A stretch of DNA of 64,000 bases from Helianthus annuus (lineage: Eukaryota; Streptophyta; Magnoliopsida; Asterales; Asteraceae), in the NCBI RefSeq assembly GCF_002127325.2, contig NC_035436.2, positions 117,852,771 through 117,916,770 on the forward strand. Direction: 5' to 3'. Position 1 is the first letter of the stretch. Each line of letters opens with the position of its first letter. The notes below the pieces were generated by a model, which did not search any database, was not told the DNA's origin, and saw only the letters and a program-made list of their open reading frames with translations. This document shows, in pieces, positions 1 through 11,811 of the stretch. The position numbers and the translations under genes are program-made.

Positions 1-274
1 GCGAAATCAGCTAACATGTTATTCCTCTTGAACTGTTTCAAGCGGAATCAGACCTCTATAAATAGCCATCTCAAGCGAAATCATTGTATCTTGTGTGTAT
101 TCCAGTACCGAAGTGCTGCCGAAGTGCCGTTTGATTGTAATCAAGTTCTGATCAATATACAAGGCAATTTAAAGAGTATTTAAGCTGTTTTCATGTTTGT
201 TTCTTAGTTTCTGCCTCTGAAACGGATTAGAACGCCTCTGATCGACTCGTTTTGGGTCCGTACACGATCCTACA
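1..274 (+). repeat. Copia-1 5' LTR (partial)
   Basis: The segment aligns with the 3' LTR at 6501-6890 and ends in CGATCCTACA directly before the primer-binding site. A TATA box (TATAAATA) lies at 57-64. Compared with the 3' LTR it carries about 35 extra bases near 155-190, so the two LTRs have diverged by an indel as well as by substitutions. The upstream part of U3 is outside the window. Confidence 0.85.
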
Positions 275-276
275 AG

Positions 277-288
277 TGGTATCAGAGC
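277..288 (+). promoter_or_regulatory. Copia-1 primer-binding site (initiator tRNA-Met)
   Basis: TGGTATCAGAGC matches the complement of the 3' end of plant initiator tRNA-Met, two bases after the LTR end. This is the usual minus-strand priming site of plant copia and many gypsy elements. Confidence 0.9.
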
Positions 289-488
289 TCAGAAGGAGGA
301 GTTCTGCAGAATTCAGCTGAATTTCATTGTGTTTTCTTGCTTCTACACCTTCTTTTATCAATTGAACAAGTTTTCACGGCTAAATCGGCTAATTTTCTCA
401 CATATTGTGCAAAACTACAATTTAACAAAGCCTTGAAAGTTTCAGTGCAAAATTCGGTTTAAAAATGACAGAAATGGACCTTCGAACT

Positions 489-784
489 AATTCCGCTTGA
501 ACGAACACCTTGTGATTCCGCTCGAGATAGACATTTCGCTTGGGATATTCCGCTCCAAATTGTCTGATTTTGCTTCAAAAGTTGGTATTCCGCTTGAAGA
601 GGTTCAAGCGAAATCAGTGTTTTAGCTTCAAGTCAGATTCCGCTTGAAAATTAAAGTGATTTCGCTCCAGATTTGTGATTTCGCTCGAAGCTAGTATTTC
701 GCTTGAAACTGATTGTTGGTATTTCGCTTGAACTGACATTCAACTTGAAAGGGTATTCCGCTTGAACTGATATTCCGCTTGAAA
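489..784 (+). repeat. Copia-1 leader array of the TTCCGCTTGAA-type motif
   Basis: The untranslated leader carries about a dozen irregularly spaced copies of ATTCCGCTTGAA or ATTTCGCTTGAA and close variants. The same motif occurs in both orientations in the LTR beside the TATA box (6655-6735), where TTCAAGCGGAAT and ATTCCGCTTGAA form inverted pairs. Spacing is uneven (about 15-35 bp), so this is a dispersed motif array, not a simple tandem repeat. Confidence 0.75.
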
Positions 785-816
785 CGTGATGTTTTAGAAA
801 AGCGTGTTACCGAATC

Positions 817-1515
817 ATGGAAGAAGAGTTCTATAACACGTTTGCTACACCTTCAACTACTCCGACTGTTATTGCTCAAAACATGAATGCAGAAAACGAA
901 ACCGGAACTTTGCAAAAACCCTCAAAACTTATGGGAATTGAGGAATACCATGGATGGAAGAATCGTTTTGAGAACTGGGTTCAGGCAAACCATCTAAGAG
1001 CTTGGGAAAGTATTGAAACGAAGTATGTTAGACCACAGTCTGCGTTGAATGTTGACAAAATTATCTCAGAATTTTCAGAAAAAGAGAGAGATAGTTATAA
1101 AGGAGAGAAAATGATGATTAGTCTCCTACAGCAAGCTGTCAAAGAAGACATCTTTATTTTGCTTCAGCATGATGGGAGTGCGTTTTCAATTTGGGAAGCA
1201 CTTAAGAAGAAATTTGAAGGAAGCACAGAAATGCTCAAAAGTAAAGCATCATTACTGAAAAAGGAGTTTGAATTGTTTACTAGTATGCCTGGTGAGACTA
1301 CAAAGACTCTCATTGAGAGATACTGTCATCTTGTGCGTACAATGTCTCAGTTGAAAATTACTAAAACTCCAGCAGAATGGGTTGAAAAGCTAGCTGACGC
1401 TTTCCCGCAGAAAGAATGGGGTACTTATCTCATGATCTTAAAGAATTCTGGAGAGTTTAGCAGATTGTCAATCGGACAGTTTTTTAAAAAACTTGAGGCA
1501 CAGGATCTTGAATAG
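817..1515 (+). pseudogene. gag: Copia-1 gag, N-terminal part (UBN2-like capsid region)
   Basis: The 232-codon reading frame starts with ATG at 817 after the leader. Residues about 40-225 resemble the UBN2 / retrotransposon-gag fold of plant copia elements: an early Y-x-x-W segment (EEYHGWKNRF), then WEALKKKFEG and a LIERYCHLV helix. The frame ends in two consecutive TAG codons (1513-1518), yet the same frame continues downstream with gag-like sequence. These are therefore probably premature stops in a longer gag. The product would be the structural particle protein. Confidence 0.8.
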
Positions 1516-1530
1516 TAGAAAATTGCCAGA

Positions 1531-1896
1531 ATGAACAGCTCAAGTCATCAACAGGATATCAAACTGTACTACAACGGAAATGTTCAAACAGTTGAAGCAA
1601 GTCCAAAGATCCAAACCGCGTTTAGTGCAGGAAATTCATCTGGATCGGTTAGTCAAAGTTCAGTCAACACTAGTGGATTTTCAGGTGTTAATCCTCCAAG
1701 TGTTCAAAGTGAAAATGTTGGTAATGGACATATGATTCAATGCAATGTGGCATTACATCTTCAAAATGCCCAAATTTTTTCGGAAGAAGTTGTGAAAAAT
1801 CATATGGCATTGCTGGTTAATGCGTTGGAATCTTACGAAGGATTGATTGCTGGAAGAATTGGCAATCTGATGCTAACAAAGGAAGATTATGATTAA
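1531..1896 (+). pseudogene. gag: Copia-1 gag, middle part
   Basis: This 121-codon segment is in the same frame as the ORF ending at 1515. It runs from a QQD-containing linker rich in Ser and Gly into a helical segment (VNALESYEGLIAGRIG). It ends at a TAA (1894-1896) where related gag proteins read on into the ID-E-E-x-E-L-MDI segment found immediately downstream. It is best read as an internal part of one gag gene separated by nonsense mutations, not as an independent protein. Confidence 0.75.
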
Positions 1897-1911
1897 ATAG
1901 ACGCAGAGGAA

Positions 1912-4461
1912 TTGGAGCTTATGGACATCAAATGGTGTCTAGCTAGTGTCTTGAGACGAGCTGAAAAGTTTAAAATGATTACAGGAAGAAATGACTTTTT
2001 GGATGCTCATCTTTCAGCTTTAGGTTTTGATAAATCTAAAGTTACTTGTTTTAAATGCAGGGAGAAAGGTCACTTCAAAAGAGAGTGCAAAAATCAGGAG
2101 ACTAGTGGAGCAAAGAATCCTTTTGGAAAAGATGATTACTATCGGAAGGCTATATATCAGCAAATCACTCATCAACCGCATCAACAGAAGGATTCACAAA
2201 CTGCACATGGAAAAATGATCGAAGATGCAAATAAGAAGGCTTATTATGGCATTATTGATCAAGATGATGAGAAAATGGCTGAAGGTTTTAGCTGGGACAA
2301 GTACATTCCAGCTGATCCAAATGTTAAAGCTTTTATTGCTCAGATTGTTCAAAAGCCAGAGTTGATGAAAGAATGGATGGCTGTGTTATCTGATGAAGAT
2401 GAAAAATCTGTTTCTTCAGAAGATAGTTCTACAGAAAGCAGTGATGATGATGAAGAAATTGAACAGATTAATGTTGGAAAAACTCATTCATCTTCTGACA
2501 GTTTTGAATTTTATTTTGCAGATAAACTGAAGAAACTCAAAGAGAGAAAAGCTGCAAAAGAAATGAAAGAAATCAAGATTGTTGAGAAGATAGTTGAAGT
2601 AGAGAAGATTGTGGAGGTCGAAAACATTGTTGAAGTCACAAAACCATGTCTTACATGTTCAATTTCTTGCAAACAATGTGAAGAAAAGGACGAGAGGTTT
2701 AGTGAATCAGAAAAATTGAAAGAAAAGTTGTTGTTCGATGTTAAGAATGTAAAAGAATCGTACGATGTTTTGAACAAAACAGTGAACAGTCTGCAAAAGA
2801 CAAACTCAGAAAGAGAAAATGCTTTGAAAATGATGAATGCAACAATGATGTCGAAGCAAAAAGAGATAAATTTCTACATTGAAGAATGTGCTAAATGGAA
2901 GCAAGAGTTGGAAACTGAAAAAGCAGAAAATGAAAGAATCAGACGTCTATTGAGAAGTTATACAAGTTCTGATTATATAATTGACAGAATTTATTCAACT
3001 GTTGCAGGTTTTGAAGCATTTGAAGACATGAAGTTAAAGAAGAAGGATACTGGTATGAAACAGAGTGTCTGTTATAATAAGTGTCCGCCTCCAATTTGGG
3101 AAGGGTACTTGCCTAGAAAACCGAATGAGGAACAAGTAAAAAAGGCAGTCAATATTAAGTTAGAGTCCGAGTTAACCGATGTATTACCAGACAACATTGA
3201 CATCACATTTACAGCGTCCGACACAGATCATGAGTCCGAATTAATAAAAAGAATGGTCGATCAGGTGTTGGATAAGGATGAGGATTCAGAGTCAAAGTCC
3301 GAGTCCAAAAGTTCGTGTTTGTCAGTTGGGAGTTTGAGTTCGTCTGAAAAGAGTTCAAAATCGTCGGGAAAACGGGTTTATAGTAAAGAATTTTTGTTAT
3401 CGAAATCCAATTTGAATGACGAAACATTTGAAGTTGCATATACTTTGAATGATTCTGACAAATTATATTTTGATAAAGAGTTTCCAATAAGAGGTGTAAA
3501 AACTAAATTCATCAAAAAGGTTTTCAAATTAACAGAAATTAATATTTCTGAAATAAAAGATTTAAATCTTTCTGAAAAACCTAAAAAATACACCTCAAGG
3601 GTTCAACAAAGGATAAACAAGAAAATGGGTTGCAATTATGTTTTAGACTTTCGAAAGAAATCAAATCATAATGGTAATTACAAAAAGAAAGGATTGGGTT
3701 TTATTCCACCTGAAAATTATAAAAATGAGAAAATCTCTAAAAATACAAAATTTATTTCAGGACCGTCTGCTGAGGAGGAAAAGAAAAGCTCATTCTGGAG
3801 ACAATCAAATCAAGAATTTCTTGCTGAGAAGAAGAAAAATGAAGTTCAGAGAAAAGAAACCAGAACCTGTTTTAGATGCAATGAAGTTGGTCACATTGCA
3901 TGGAACTGTCCATTAGCAACAACAACAAAACAGGGAGTTTTTGAAAAACTGAAAGATGTAGTTGTTGATAAAACCAAACCACCAACTGAGAGATTTAAAG
4001 TGTTTAAAAACTCAACATATGAAGTTGGTGAATGTTCAAAGAAATTTTACAGGAGAAGTGTGAATCTTGACAACCAAAAGTGGGTTGTTAAGAAATCTGA
4101 TGTGAAAACTGGCGATGAATCTGATTCCACAAAATCAGAAGAGCCACATGTTGTTAAAACGAGTGAAAACTCAGTTCCTCTAATGGATGATGAGAACTTT
4201 CCATCATTGAGGACTGAGAATTCTAAACAAAAAATTGGGAAAGTTGAAATCTCGAATCAATTTTATTCTGAAAAGAATGAATTTGATGTTGAGAAAGTGT
4301 TTAATAGGAATGTAAAGAAAATTTTTGGAAAGATGATCGACAGGAAGGTTAAAGGGGTAAAGGATTTTTATTCTAAAAAGAGAGCAACATACAACCCAAC
4401 AAAAGAGGAGTTGGTATCACCCAAGGCCAGTCAGGCTTGGGTGGACATTTTCTTTCATTGA
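1912..4461 (+). pseudogene. gag: Copia-1 gag, C-terminal part with two CCHC zinc knuckles and a coiled coil
   Basis: The segment is open for 849 codons in the same frame as the two upstream pieces; its apparent start is a TTG, so it is a continuation. The first zinc knuckle, CX2CX4HX4C, is at residues 46-59 (2047-2088). An acidic Ser/Asp/Glu stretch follows, then a Lys/Glu-rich coiled coil (about residues 210-345). A second CX2CX4HX4C knuckle is at about residues 653-666 (3868-3909). It is much longer than a usual copia gag and no protease or pol follows. Zinc knuckles of this type bind RNA during particle assembly. The long coiled-coil insert is common in large plant gag-only proteins, but its role is unknown. 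Confidence 0.8.
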
Positions 4462-6489
4462 AAAACCTGACTTGCCGGAGATCCCAAGTTTGTAATCGTG
4501 GATCAGGAATCGTCATCATTCTTAAAAATTGTGTTTTTGTAAAAGATTTTAAAATTGTTGAAATATTTATAGGTAATGGACTATGCTGGAGCTTCCAGGT
4601 TGGTAAATGTGATGCAGGAATCAGCATCTTTGTTGGTAACATGATTTTGTGTAGATGTGTTATTCCTACATATGTTCTGAGAAGTGACTTTATCCTACAA
4701 GTAGTACATAGGTTTGTTCTTACAAGTGGTACAAGTGATTCATCAAGGTCATTAAGTTGAACTTGACGTAATCTTCATACAAGTGGATGAATGAACAAAA
4801 TGATGAATCCGTCCCTACAAGTGGTAAAATCAACAAAACTTATTTTCCGGAAAAACCATTTTGATTAAAATAAACTTAAGTGTTTTGAAATCTAAATGGG
4901 AAAATAGTTTGTTGAAAGGGGGAGTTCTGATTGTTTATGCTAAGTGGATGGCGAATTGAAGCAATTCGATATCGGTTGTCATTTTTCTAGTACAGTTTGT
5001 TTTCAATTTTTTTTTAAAATGTGTTTGAATTTTAGGGGGAGTAAAAATTTCAGAAAATCCAAAAACATTAGAAAATTTGAAAAAGTCAAAAACATGATAA
5101 AATCAAAAATGAGTTTGTTGTGAAAAGAGGAAATGATAGTACATCAGTGGACTGTCACAACATGCTAAAGAAATGGAAAGTTAAATGTGATAAACAATCT
5201 CACTGTGGATATGCCAGTATGTTTTTGCACATTTAGTAGATTGTGTCGAGATATAAACCTAAATTTCAATACTTGCTTATATCGTGGGTAACAATTTCTT
5301 GGATATATGGGTAACCACCGAAATCTTGTTTGAAAGGTCCCTCTTTCTGAGATACTAGGTCTTTATACTCAGTGATATCTGGGGGATTATCCCGGGACTT
5401 CTGCTGAATGGAAATTCTGACCTAGTCCCCGTATAATACTTTCTGCATTGCTTGAAATATAGCATCACCCTCAGTACAAAAAATGATGAAACATTGAAAA
5501 ATGCTAATCATGTGCTGTTGAAGAAAAGATCCTCTAAAGGGGACACACCAAAAGTCGAACCGTCATCTCTCTGCTGAACGGAAGTTCTGACCTGAGCTCT
5601 CACAGTTTCGCATTTAACCCTTTTACAGATATCATCTGTGGTATACTCACCTGTAAGACTGAATATTGGGATTTGGATACGGGAGTATATTCAAGTAGTG
5701 GGACACGCGAATAAGTTTAAGTGATTAAGACAATAATATCGTATCTCGAAGCATTTGAACTTTGTGTGAAAATTTAAGTGGACCTATATACTGACAATCT
5801 AAGTGAATTGTTTAGAACTTAAAATGAAATGAAGCTTAACGGTGTTGGTGATATGTCTCAGAAACTGATATGATCCTCTTACACAAACTCACAAAAATTA
5901 TTGTTTGTAAATATTTCTTTACTGCATTGTATTTTCTTTTATTTCAAAAAAAAAAACCAAAAAGATTTTCAGTGTGTTTTAGCATAAATTTTGAAAAAAA
6001 AAATTCAAAAAGATTTTCGACAACTGATGTTGGAAAGCTAATATTCAAAATTCCGAGTTCTAATCATGATGACTATTTTGTGAGGGGGGAGTCGGTTAAA
6101 TTGAAAAATGTTTAAATTTTTTTTTTTGAAAATGATCACAGATATTCTGATTTTGAAGAAGGGAGTCAGTGTTGGTGCATACATTTTAATATTAAATTGT
6201 TAAATTGTGAAACTTACTGTGTGGTAGAGAATGTGCAGAATAGTTTGGTTTCTAATGCTGAGTGTTAGAGAGCCAGGTTCTGATACCTAATGTGAGCCAG
6301 GCAACGATCTTGAACCTGTGAAAGCCAGATTATGATCCAGAAGCTGTTGATGCTGATGAACTTAAGAAATGCCAGCACATTGAAAGGGAGAGTCTGAAGA
6401 ATTTCGAGATAAGATTCGAAAGAGTAAAGCCCGAAGACTGATCAAGATTGAAGATGAGAAGACTCGACACTTAAGACTTGTCAACATCT
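4462..6489 (+). other. Copia-1 gene-free 3' interior
   Basis: About 2 kb without a credible ORF. It contains several polypurine-tract-like GGGGGAGT runs (near 4918, 5035 and 6085) before the one next to the LTR. It also holds two diverged copies of a CTGCTGAA(C/T)GGAA(A/G)TTCTGACCT segment (about 5403 and 5571) and A/T-rich runs at 5945-6005. This is where pol would be expected; it has been lost or replaced. Confidence 0.6.
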
Positions 6490-6500
6490 GAGGGGGAGTC
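6490..6500 (+). promoter_or_regulatory. Copia-1 polypurine tract
   Basis: GAGGGGGAGTC lies directly against the TG start of the 3' LTR, the position of the plus-strand primer in LTR retrotransposons. Confidence 0.8.
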
Positions 6501-6890
6501 TGTTAGTGCATGCATCTGTCGACTTCGTCTAGTATCGAGTCTTGTACTAGATTGTTAGATCAGGGCATGTTGTACGAAAAAATAGGAGATTTAAGGGTTA
6601 ATTAGTTGTGATTTCGCTTGGGGAGGTGATTCCGCTTGAAATGACTTTGGTCACTTTCAAGCGAAATCAGCTAACATGTTATTCCGCTTGAACTGTTTCA
6701 AGCGGAATCAGGCCTCTATAAATAGCCATCTCGAGCGAAATCATTGTATCTTGTGTGTATTCCGGTACCGAAGTGCCGTTTGATTGTAATCAAATTCAAG
6801 CTGTTTTCATGTCTGTTTCTTAGTTTCCGCCTCTGAAACAGATTAGAACGCCTCTGATCGACTCGTTTTGGGTCCGTACACGATCCTACA
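6501..6890 (+). repeat. Copia-1 3' LTR
   Basis: A 390-bp LTR with TGTTAGTGCA...GATCCTACA ends. TATA box TATAAATA is at 6717-6724. Immediately upstream are several TTCCGCTTGAA-type motifs in both orientations (6610-6710). It matches the partial 5' LTR at 1-274 but lacks about 35 bp present there. Confidence 0.9.
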
Positions 6891-8361
6891 GGTCCCGTAG
6901 ACCTTAACTCTACTTTTTAATCCCGTAGGTTATGATGATCCCGTAGATCATCTTTTATTCGTGTCTATATTCAAATGTATATATACATATATAGCTTCAA
7001 AACACCCCTTCTTATGTTTGGAATCGTTTATTTTCGCTTTTGAACTTTACTTGACCTTGGTCGTAGTCTAAGGTTTCGTTCGTTTACTTCCGGACTAATT
7101 TTCTGATTTTATGACTCTTTACATCATCTACACGTCGGTTGTTCTACGCTTACCATTATCTGGTTCTCACATGTATTTCTTTGCAACCCATTACCCGGGT
7201 TCTTTTACCTTAAGGTTTTTAGCGCCCATAGCCCCTTGCATAGGTTTATTAATATTTCGCGCTTTTATTTATTCGGTTCGCGTTTACTTACGTTAGCAAG
7301 CGTTATAATTTATTTAATTCATTTGACTTGTTCGTGTGAAATTTCATCACTTATGAATGTCAAACTTCATTCTTTGTTCGACCCGTTCAACTTTAAAATA
7401 GTTGAACGTAATTTATCAAAATTTCTATTTACAGTATCTTATCGTCTTTTAGTCATGACTTGAAACCCGAGTCTTTTGACTTTCAATTCGCGTTCCCGTC
7501 TCTTGGTTTACGCATTCACTCAAAATCCTACCCATCAACCGGGTGTTTTACCGAAGTCATTATCTTTGCAACCCTTCTGGTATGCATTAAGAATTCACTT
7601 CGATTGATTTGGTCGTCTTAGCGAAATCCATCGCTTTTATTCAACCATGTCTTTTATTCCTTATGTGACCATCGTTGACGGCCTTATAGATTCTGAGTGA
7701 TGATTATCATCGTCATCCTTTCTTTACTACGACTAAAGTTAACAACCTTGATTATCTTTTTCGTATGGGCAATACGTTCGTTTTTATGATCCGGTGAATC
7801 ATCTATACTTTGGTTTTACTTGCTCATTTTGTCAACCATGGCTCTTTCGTCCAGAATGACTTATTTTCATGAATTTTCGTCAGGTTATTCATTTATATCA
7901 TCATTTACATTGGTCTTTGTCCCTTCTCTCGGGCTCATTATTCTAATGTAACACGCTTCCATCACCCGGCTGTGCGTTTACATTATTATCAAGTATTTTG
8001 ATCATTTGTTTCATTTGGGTACTTTTTAATTTGTCCCATTCACCTCGTCCTTACTACATCGGATGTAAATATGTCCATCATAAAAGTTCATGGTACCACG
8101 TGTTCACTACTTACTTGGCCAGAGTAAGCGATCAACACCTGATATACATGACCTTTTATAATTTTCATATTACACCCCACGTAAGTAACGCCTCTATTCA
8201 GTTTTCTTGGAAATAATATCTTGGATAGGTATTCTATTCAGGTTTTCCAAGCTTTTAATTTACATAAGCAACAATCATTCTCTACATGTTTGTTGCATAT
8301 TGCTATTTGTGCAATTAAATTTAAAATGTGCACCTGGTAATGCTTGCCCTAACGGGCTTCT
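6891..8361. other. Unassigned decayed DNA between Copia-1 and E2, probably E1 interior
   Basis: No credible coding region or RNA gene is seen; the short plus-strand frames here have no recognisable domains. A short CCCGTAG(A/G) motif recurs at 6893-6960. Removing E2 joins this stretch to 22264-22632, which leads into a primer-binding site and LTR. I therefore infer that it is interior sequence of the minus-strand gypsy element E1. Confidence 0.45.
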
Positions 8362-11300
8362 TGTCACACCCTGGCTTTGCGGAAGCGTGGTTAATTTGTG
8401 TGACTTCTTAATACCATAGCTTAATCATAACAAAGCTATATGAATTTAAAAACCATGCAAGTCATCCATTAAGTTTTTGAAAACATCATACAATACCATT
8501 GTTTTTAACATGCAACCATAACCTTGTTTAGTAACATTACAACTTATAACAAAACATAAACGTGATTTAGGGATTGTGTCTTGTCCAGGTAAGAGACACA
8601 ACCCTAAACCCTGATGACTTCATGACCAGTGCAGCGGAAAACGTTCCATACCGTGCCAGATTCGTTTAATTTCCTGAAATGCATGTGAGTTGAAAAATCA
8701 ACAATAATGTTGAGCGAGTTCATGTGTAAGTGAGTATGTAAAACCTTTGTGAGTATGAAAATAGTTGTGGTATGTAGCAGTGTAAGAGGACTTGTGATCA
8801 CCAATGGTTTGCAAGGCCACTGACATATGTGAAGTGCAAATAGGGAGACTCAAACCTAGCAGATTTCGCCACGGCAAAGTATGTGGACAAAGTCACCCCA
8901 CGGTCCGTTTCTAGTTTGGCCGGGGGCTGGGCTCGCTACACCCAGATAGATCTACCGCTCCTGTCCCTCGGTCCCTCCATGAGGACTAATGGCCCCATGT
9001 TGTTCCTATCCACTCACATGATCGTATAACACCTCCTTACGTTAAACATACCGTTGTAAAGTACTCGTAAATCATAGTAACATGTATTTCACCCCCGCAG
9101 TTAAGTAAACTGAAAACAGTTAGAGAAGAGGGGGACATGAACTCACAGTGAATGCGTATCTCTACCAAGTAATCCGAATATCCGAAGCTGTGCAACGACC
9201 TACAGGTGCTAATTCTATTAGACGGATGGCCGTGCCTTAGCTTTATAACTTACATTTTTAGGAGACGGTTAGACAACCGTTTCGTGTACATACTTGGTAT
9301 TCTACTTTCCTTCCCAAGGATGGGGGATTTAAATACATGTGTATTTATACTATCTCATTAAGTCCCACTTAATATATTTTTATTTCTCTTTCCAAAATAT
9401 AATTATTTTTCTCAAAAATAATATATTTTCTCTTTACATAATACTTTCCAAAATAATACGTTGACAACATACGTGTTGGTGAATATTTCCGCGTAATGCG
9501 TAAGTTACGTTTTAATGATTAGGTGGTAATAGAAATTACCGTTGTAACTTTTATGCTTGTCGTATAAGAGTTTGTATTATTTTGGGTTTGACAAGTTAGT
9601 AAATATTATTTTTACTCTAAAAATAATATTTATACATTTTCACAAAATAATCATAAACAGTGTTGTGAAAAAAAAATATATTTATCGAATAAATATTTAT
9701 CACGTTTATTTTTGTGAAAATTCCACCTCCGATTATTTAATAAATAAAGTCATGGCGAAATATAGTTTGAAAACATGTCAAAAGTAGTCTAACACTTGTA
9801 AATAATTCTAAGTGTTACATTTTAGAAAAATTTCGCCAGAGTTTCCCCTGTAACTGGAGGTGGCCACGCTTTCAAGCGTATCATTTTCTTTTACAAAATC
9901 GTTTCAACAATTCTTCAAATCAACCAAGTCAATTTCCGATACTTCAAACTAGTTTCAACATATTAAACTCGTAGACTAGTATGTAAAATCACAATATTAT
10001 ATGAACTTGTAGTTTTTCTAAAACTATTATGTAGATCTCGTTATATTTAGTGGATCTATGTATAAAATAACTTAGTCTTGCAAAAACCCCGTTTTTGGAA
10101 CAAATCACTCTTTACAACTTCCGACAATTTTTATAAAAATTGTTATTTCGTCGGGTCCTTCGTTTCACAAGTGTTTTTACACTTGTAGTTTATAGAAATC
10201 ATCTTTTATTAACATGTTATCCACTTTTATAAAGCATGATTTTCTCAACACCCGGTTCTACGAATATACCACTTGTACATACGTAGATCGGCTCGTTTTA
10301 AATACTATTTTTCATGTTAAAGCACTTTTACACAAGTTCATGTTTCCCGTGTGGTGGAGTTTCACCTTTTAACCCTTGTACCGCTAGAAACAAGTGGATG
10401 TCAAGATTCGGGATCTTAACAAGGTCGGGTTAAACGATGATAAGAGCCACCACATCGTAGATCGGGCCTTAACAATCAACATATTCAAATACTACGACAT
10501 TTACACGCGTTATGTGCTTTTATCCAACGATTTTCACTTTTTAGAAGACTTTAAAGATTCATGAAGTGGGTTACCGACATTTAACCGATAAAAATCCTTT
10601 TAACCACTTTAGACACGACTAAAAACGAGTTTTAAACAATATACCTCTAGCTCGAGGCTAGGGAAGAAACTAGTCGAAAACGGCGTGGATAAAAGCAAAT
10701 GCTCGAGGTCCTTCAACTTCCGTTTGTTCCGAGCTTCGTTGTACGTGATCCTCAAGACTTGTATGCACTTGGAACTTGCAAGACTTGAACCGAAAATGGA
10801 TGGATGGTGGTGAGGGGGTTCGGCCGAGAGGTGCACAAGGGAGAGAGGGAGTGAGTTTGAGTGTGTGAAATGTGTGAGAGAGTGTATGCTTATATAGAGA
10901 TTTTTGTCGTTATCGTCCATCGGATCTCCATGCTTTATAGATATCCACGAAAAGAATTAAATAATCAAAGGGATGTACCATCCAGTTCCATCCCAATGGA
11001 ACCGGCCCAAGGGGGGTGGGGTCGCCCGGTTGGGTCTTGATTGTTCAGTTATAGTTCAGTTAAGTTAAAGTCGGTTACTTTAAGGTCTAACCCCGTTAGT
11101 TGTTTAATGTGTTATATTGCGGGTGTTAGGGTAATCAGGGACCCTAACTGGCTCAGAAAAATACCAATAATAATCCTGGCAATATTTTTATGTTCCGGGT
11201 ATTGTCCGGTTGTTCGGTCGGATAGGAATCCGTTAAAGTGCTTAAGATATCCTTTAAGCGTCGTAAGTAATATTTTTAGCGACACAACTTATTCAGCCAA

Positions 11301-11775
11301 GTGTCAGGAATAATTCTTCATATTTTGGCACTTTATTATTTAGCTGGAAGCTAGTGTGTTGATAAAAGTGCTGTGTTTCGTGCTTAAGGTACGTTTTAGG
11401 CACATCCAATCTCTGTATCTTATTCCTAGAGACGCAATTATACAACCCTTGTATCTCTACACACACTATGGGTGTAGTAGAATAACTCTGGCTCTTACAG
11501 GCCTTTAGAGGCAGTGTTTGCCTGATGCTGGTTATATCAGCATGTTCACTGTGTATCCGTTTAGTGCTACTGTGCTTCTTGTGCATCAAGTTTGTCACTA
11601 GAGTTCAGTAAATAAATAATGTAGTGACAGGAAAAATCAAAGTATGATGCAGACATGTACATGTATCAACAATCAAGTAGCAGTTTATCAGAAATCTCAG
11701 TTAAGCACAGTAATTAGGCAGCAGTTAATAGCTAATTAAGTCGTACGGATACCTGGTTTTGTGAGGGTTGTCACA
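8362..11775 (-). repeat. E2 3' LTR (3414 bp)
   Basis: The LTR has TGTCACA at both plus-strand ends and is collinear with 18845-22258 at a constant offset of 10483. The TATA box copy is at 10890-10896 on the minus strand. In element sense U3 is about 0.9 kb and the part after the TATA box about 2.5 kb, which is unusually long. Small frames inside (for example 10609-10920 minus) are repeated in both LTR copies, but the longest spans the TATA box and is not credible as a gene. Confidence 0.95.
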
Positions 11776-11811
11776 TTCTCCCCCCGTTAAATAAATTTCG
11801 TCCCGAAATTT
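11776..11811 (-). promoter_or_regulatory. E2 polypurine tract and adjacent CG-centred palindrome
   Basis: Next to the 3' LTR the minus strand reads AACGGGGGGAGAA, the polypurine tract (11776-11788). Just upstream in element sense is the near-palindrome AAATTTCGGGACGAAATTT (11793-11811). Related palindromes lie before the polypurine tracts of E4 and E5, and diverged ones before those of E3 and E0. Confidence 0.85.

Larger units (their letters stand above)
1..6890 (+). mobile_element. Copia-1: gag-only Ty1/copia-type LTR retrotransposon, left edge cut by the window
   Basis: The element has a partial 5' LTR (1-274), a tRNA-Met-type primer-binding site, a long leader, a large gag region (817-4461), a 2-kb gene-free tail, a polypurine tract and a full 3' LTR (6501-6890). 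No protease, integrase, reverse transcriptase or RNase H is visible in any frame, so it is a non-autonomous, gag-retaining element. The LTR ends are TG...CA. The 5' TSD lies outside the window; the base pairs after the 3' LTR are ggtcc. The copia assignment rests on the UBN2-like gag and CCHC knuckles typical of plant copia elements, not on pol. It sits in decayed DNA assigned to element E1. Confidence 0.85.

Noticed and set aside
8600..8612. Telomere-like ACCCTAAACCCT
   Set aside because: Fewer than two repeat units, and repeated with the E2 LTR at 19083; no telomeric array.
10609..10920. 103-codon minus-strand frame in both E2 LTRs
   Set aside because: It spans the LTR TATA box and presumed transcription start, so it cannot be translated whole from the element RNA. 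No domain seen.
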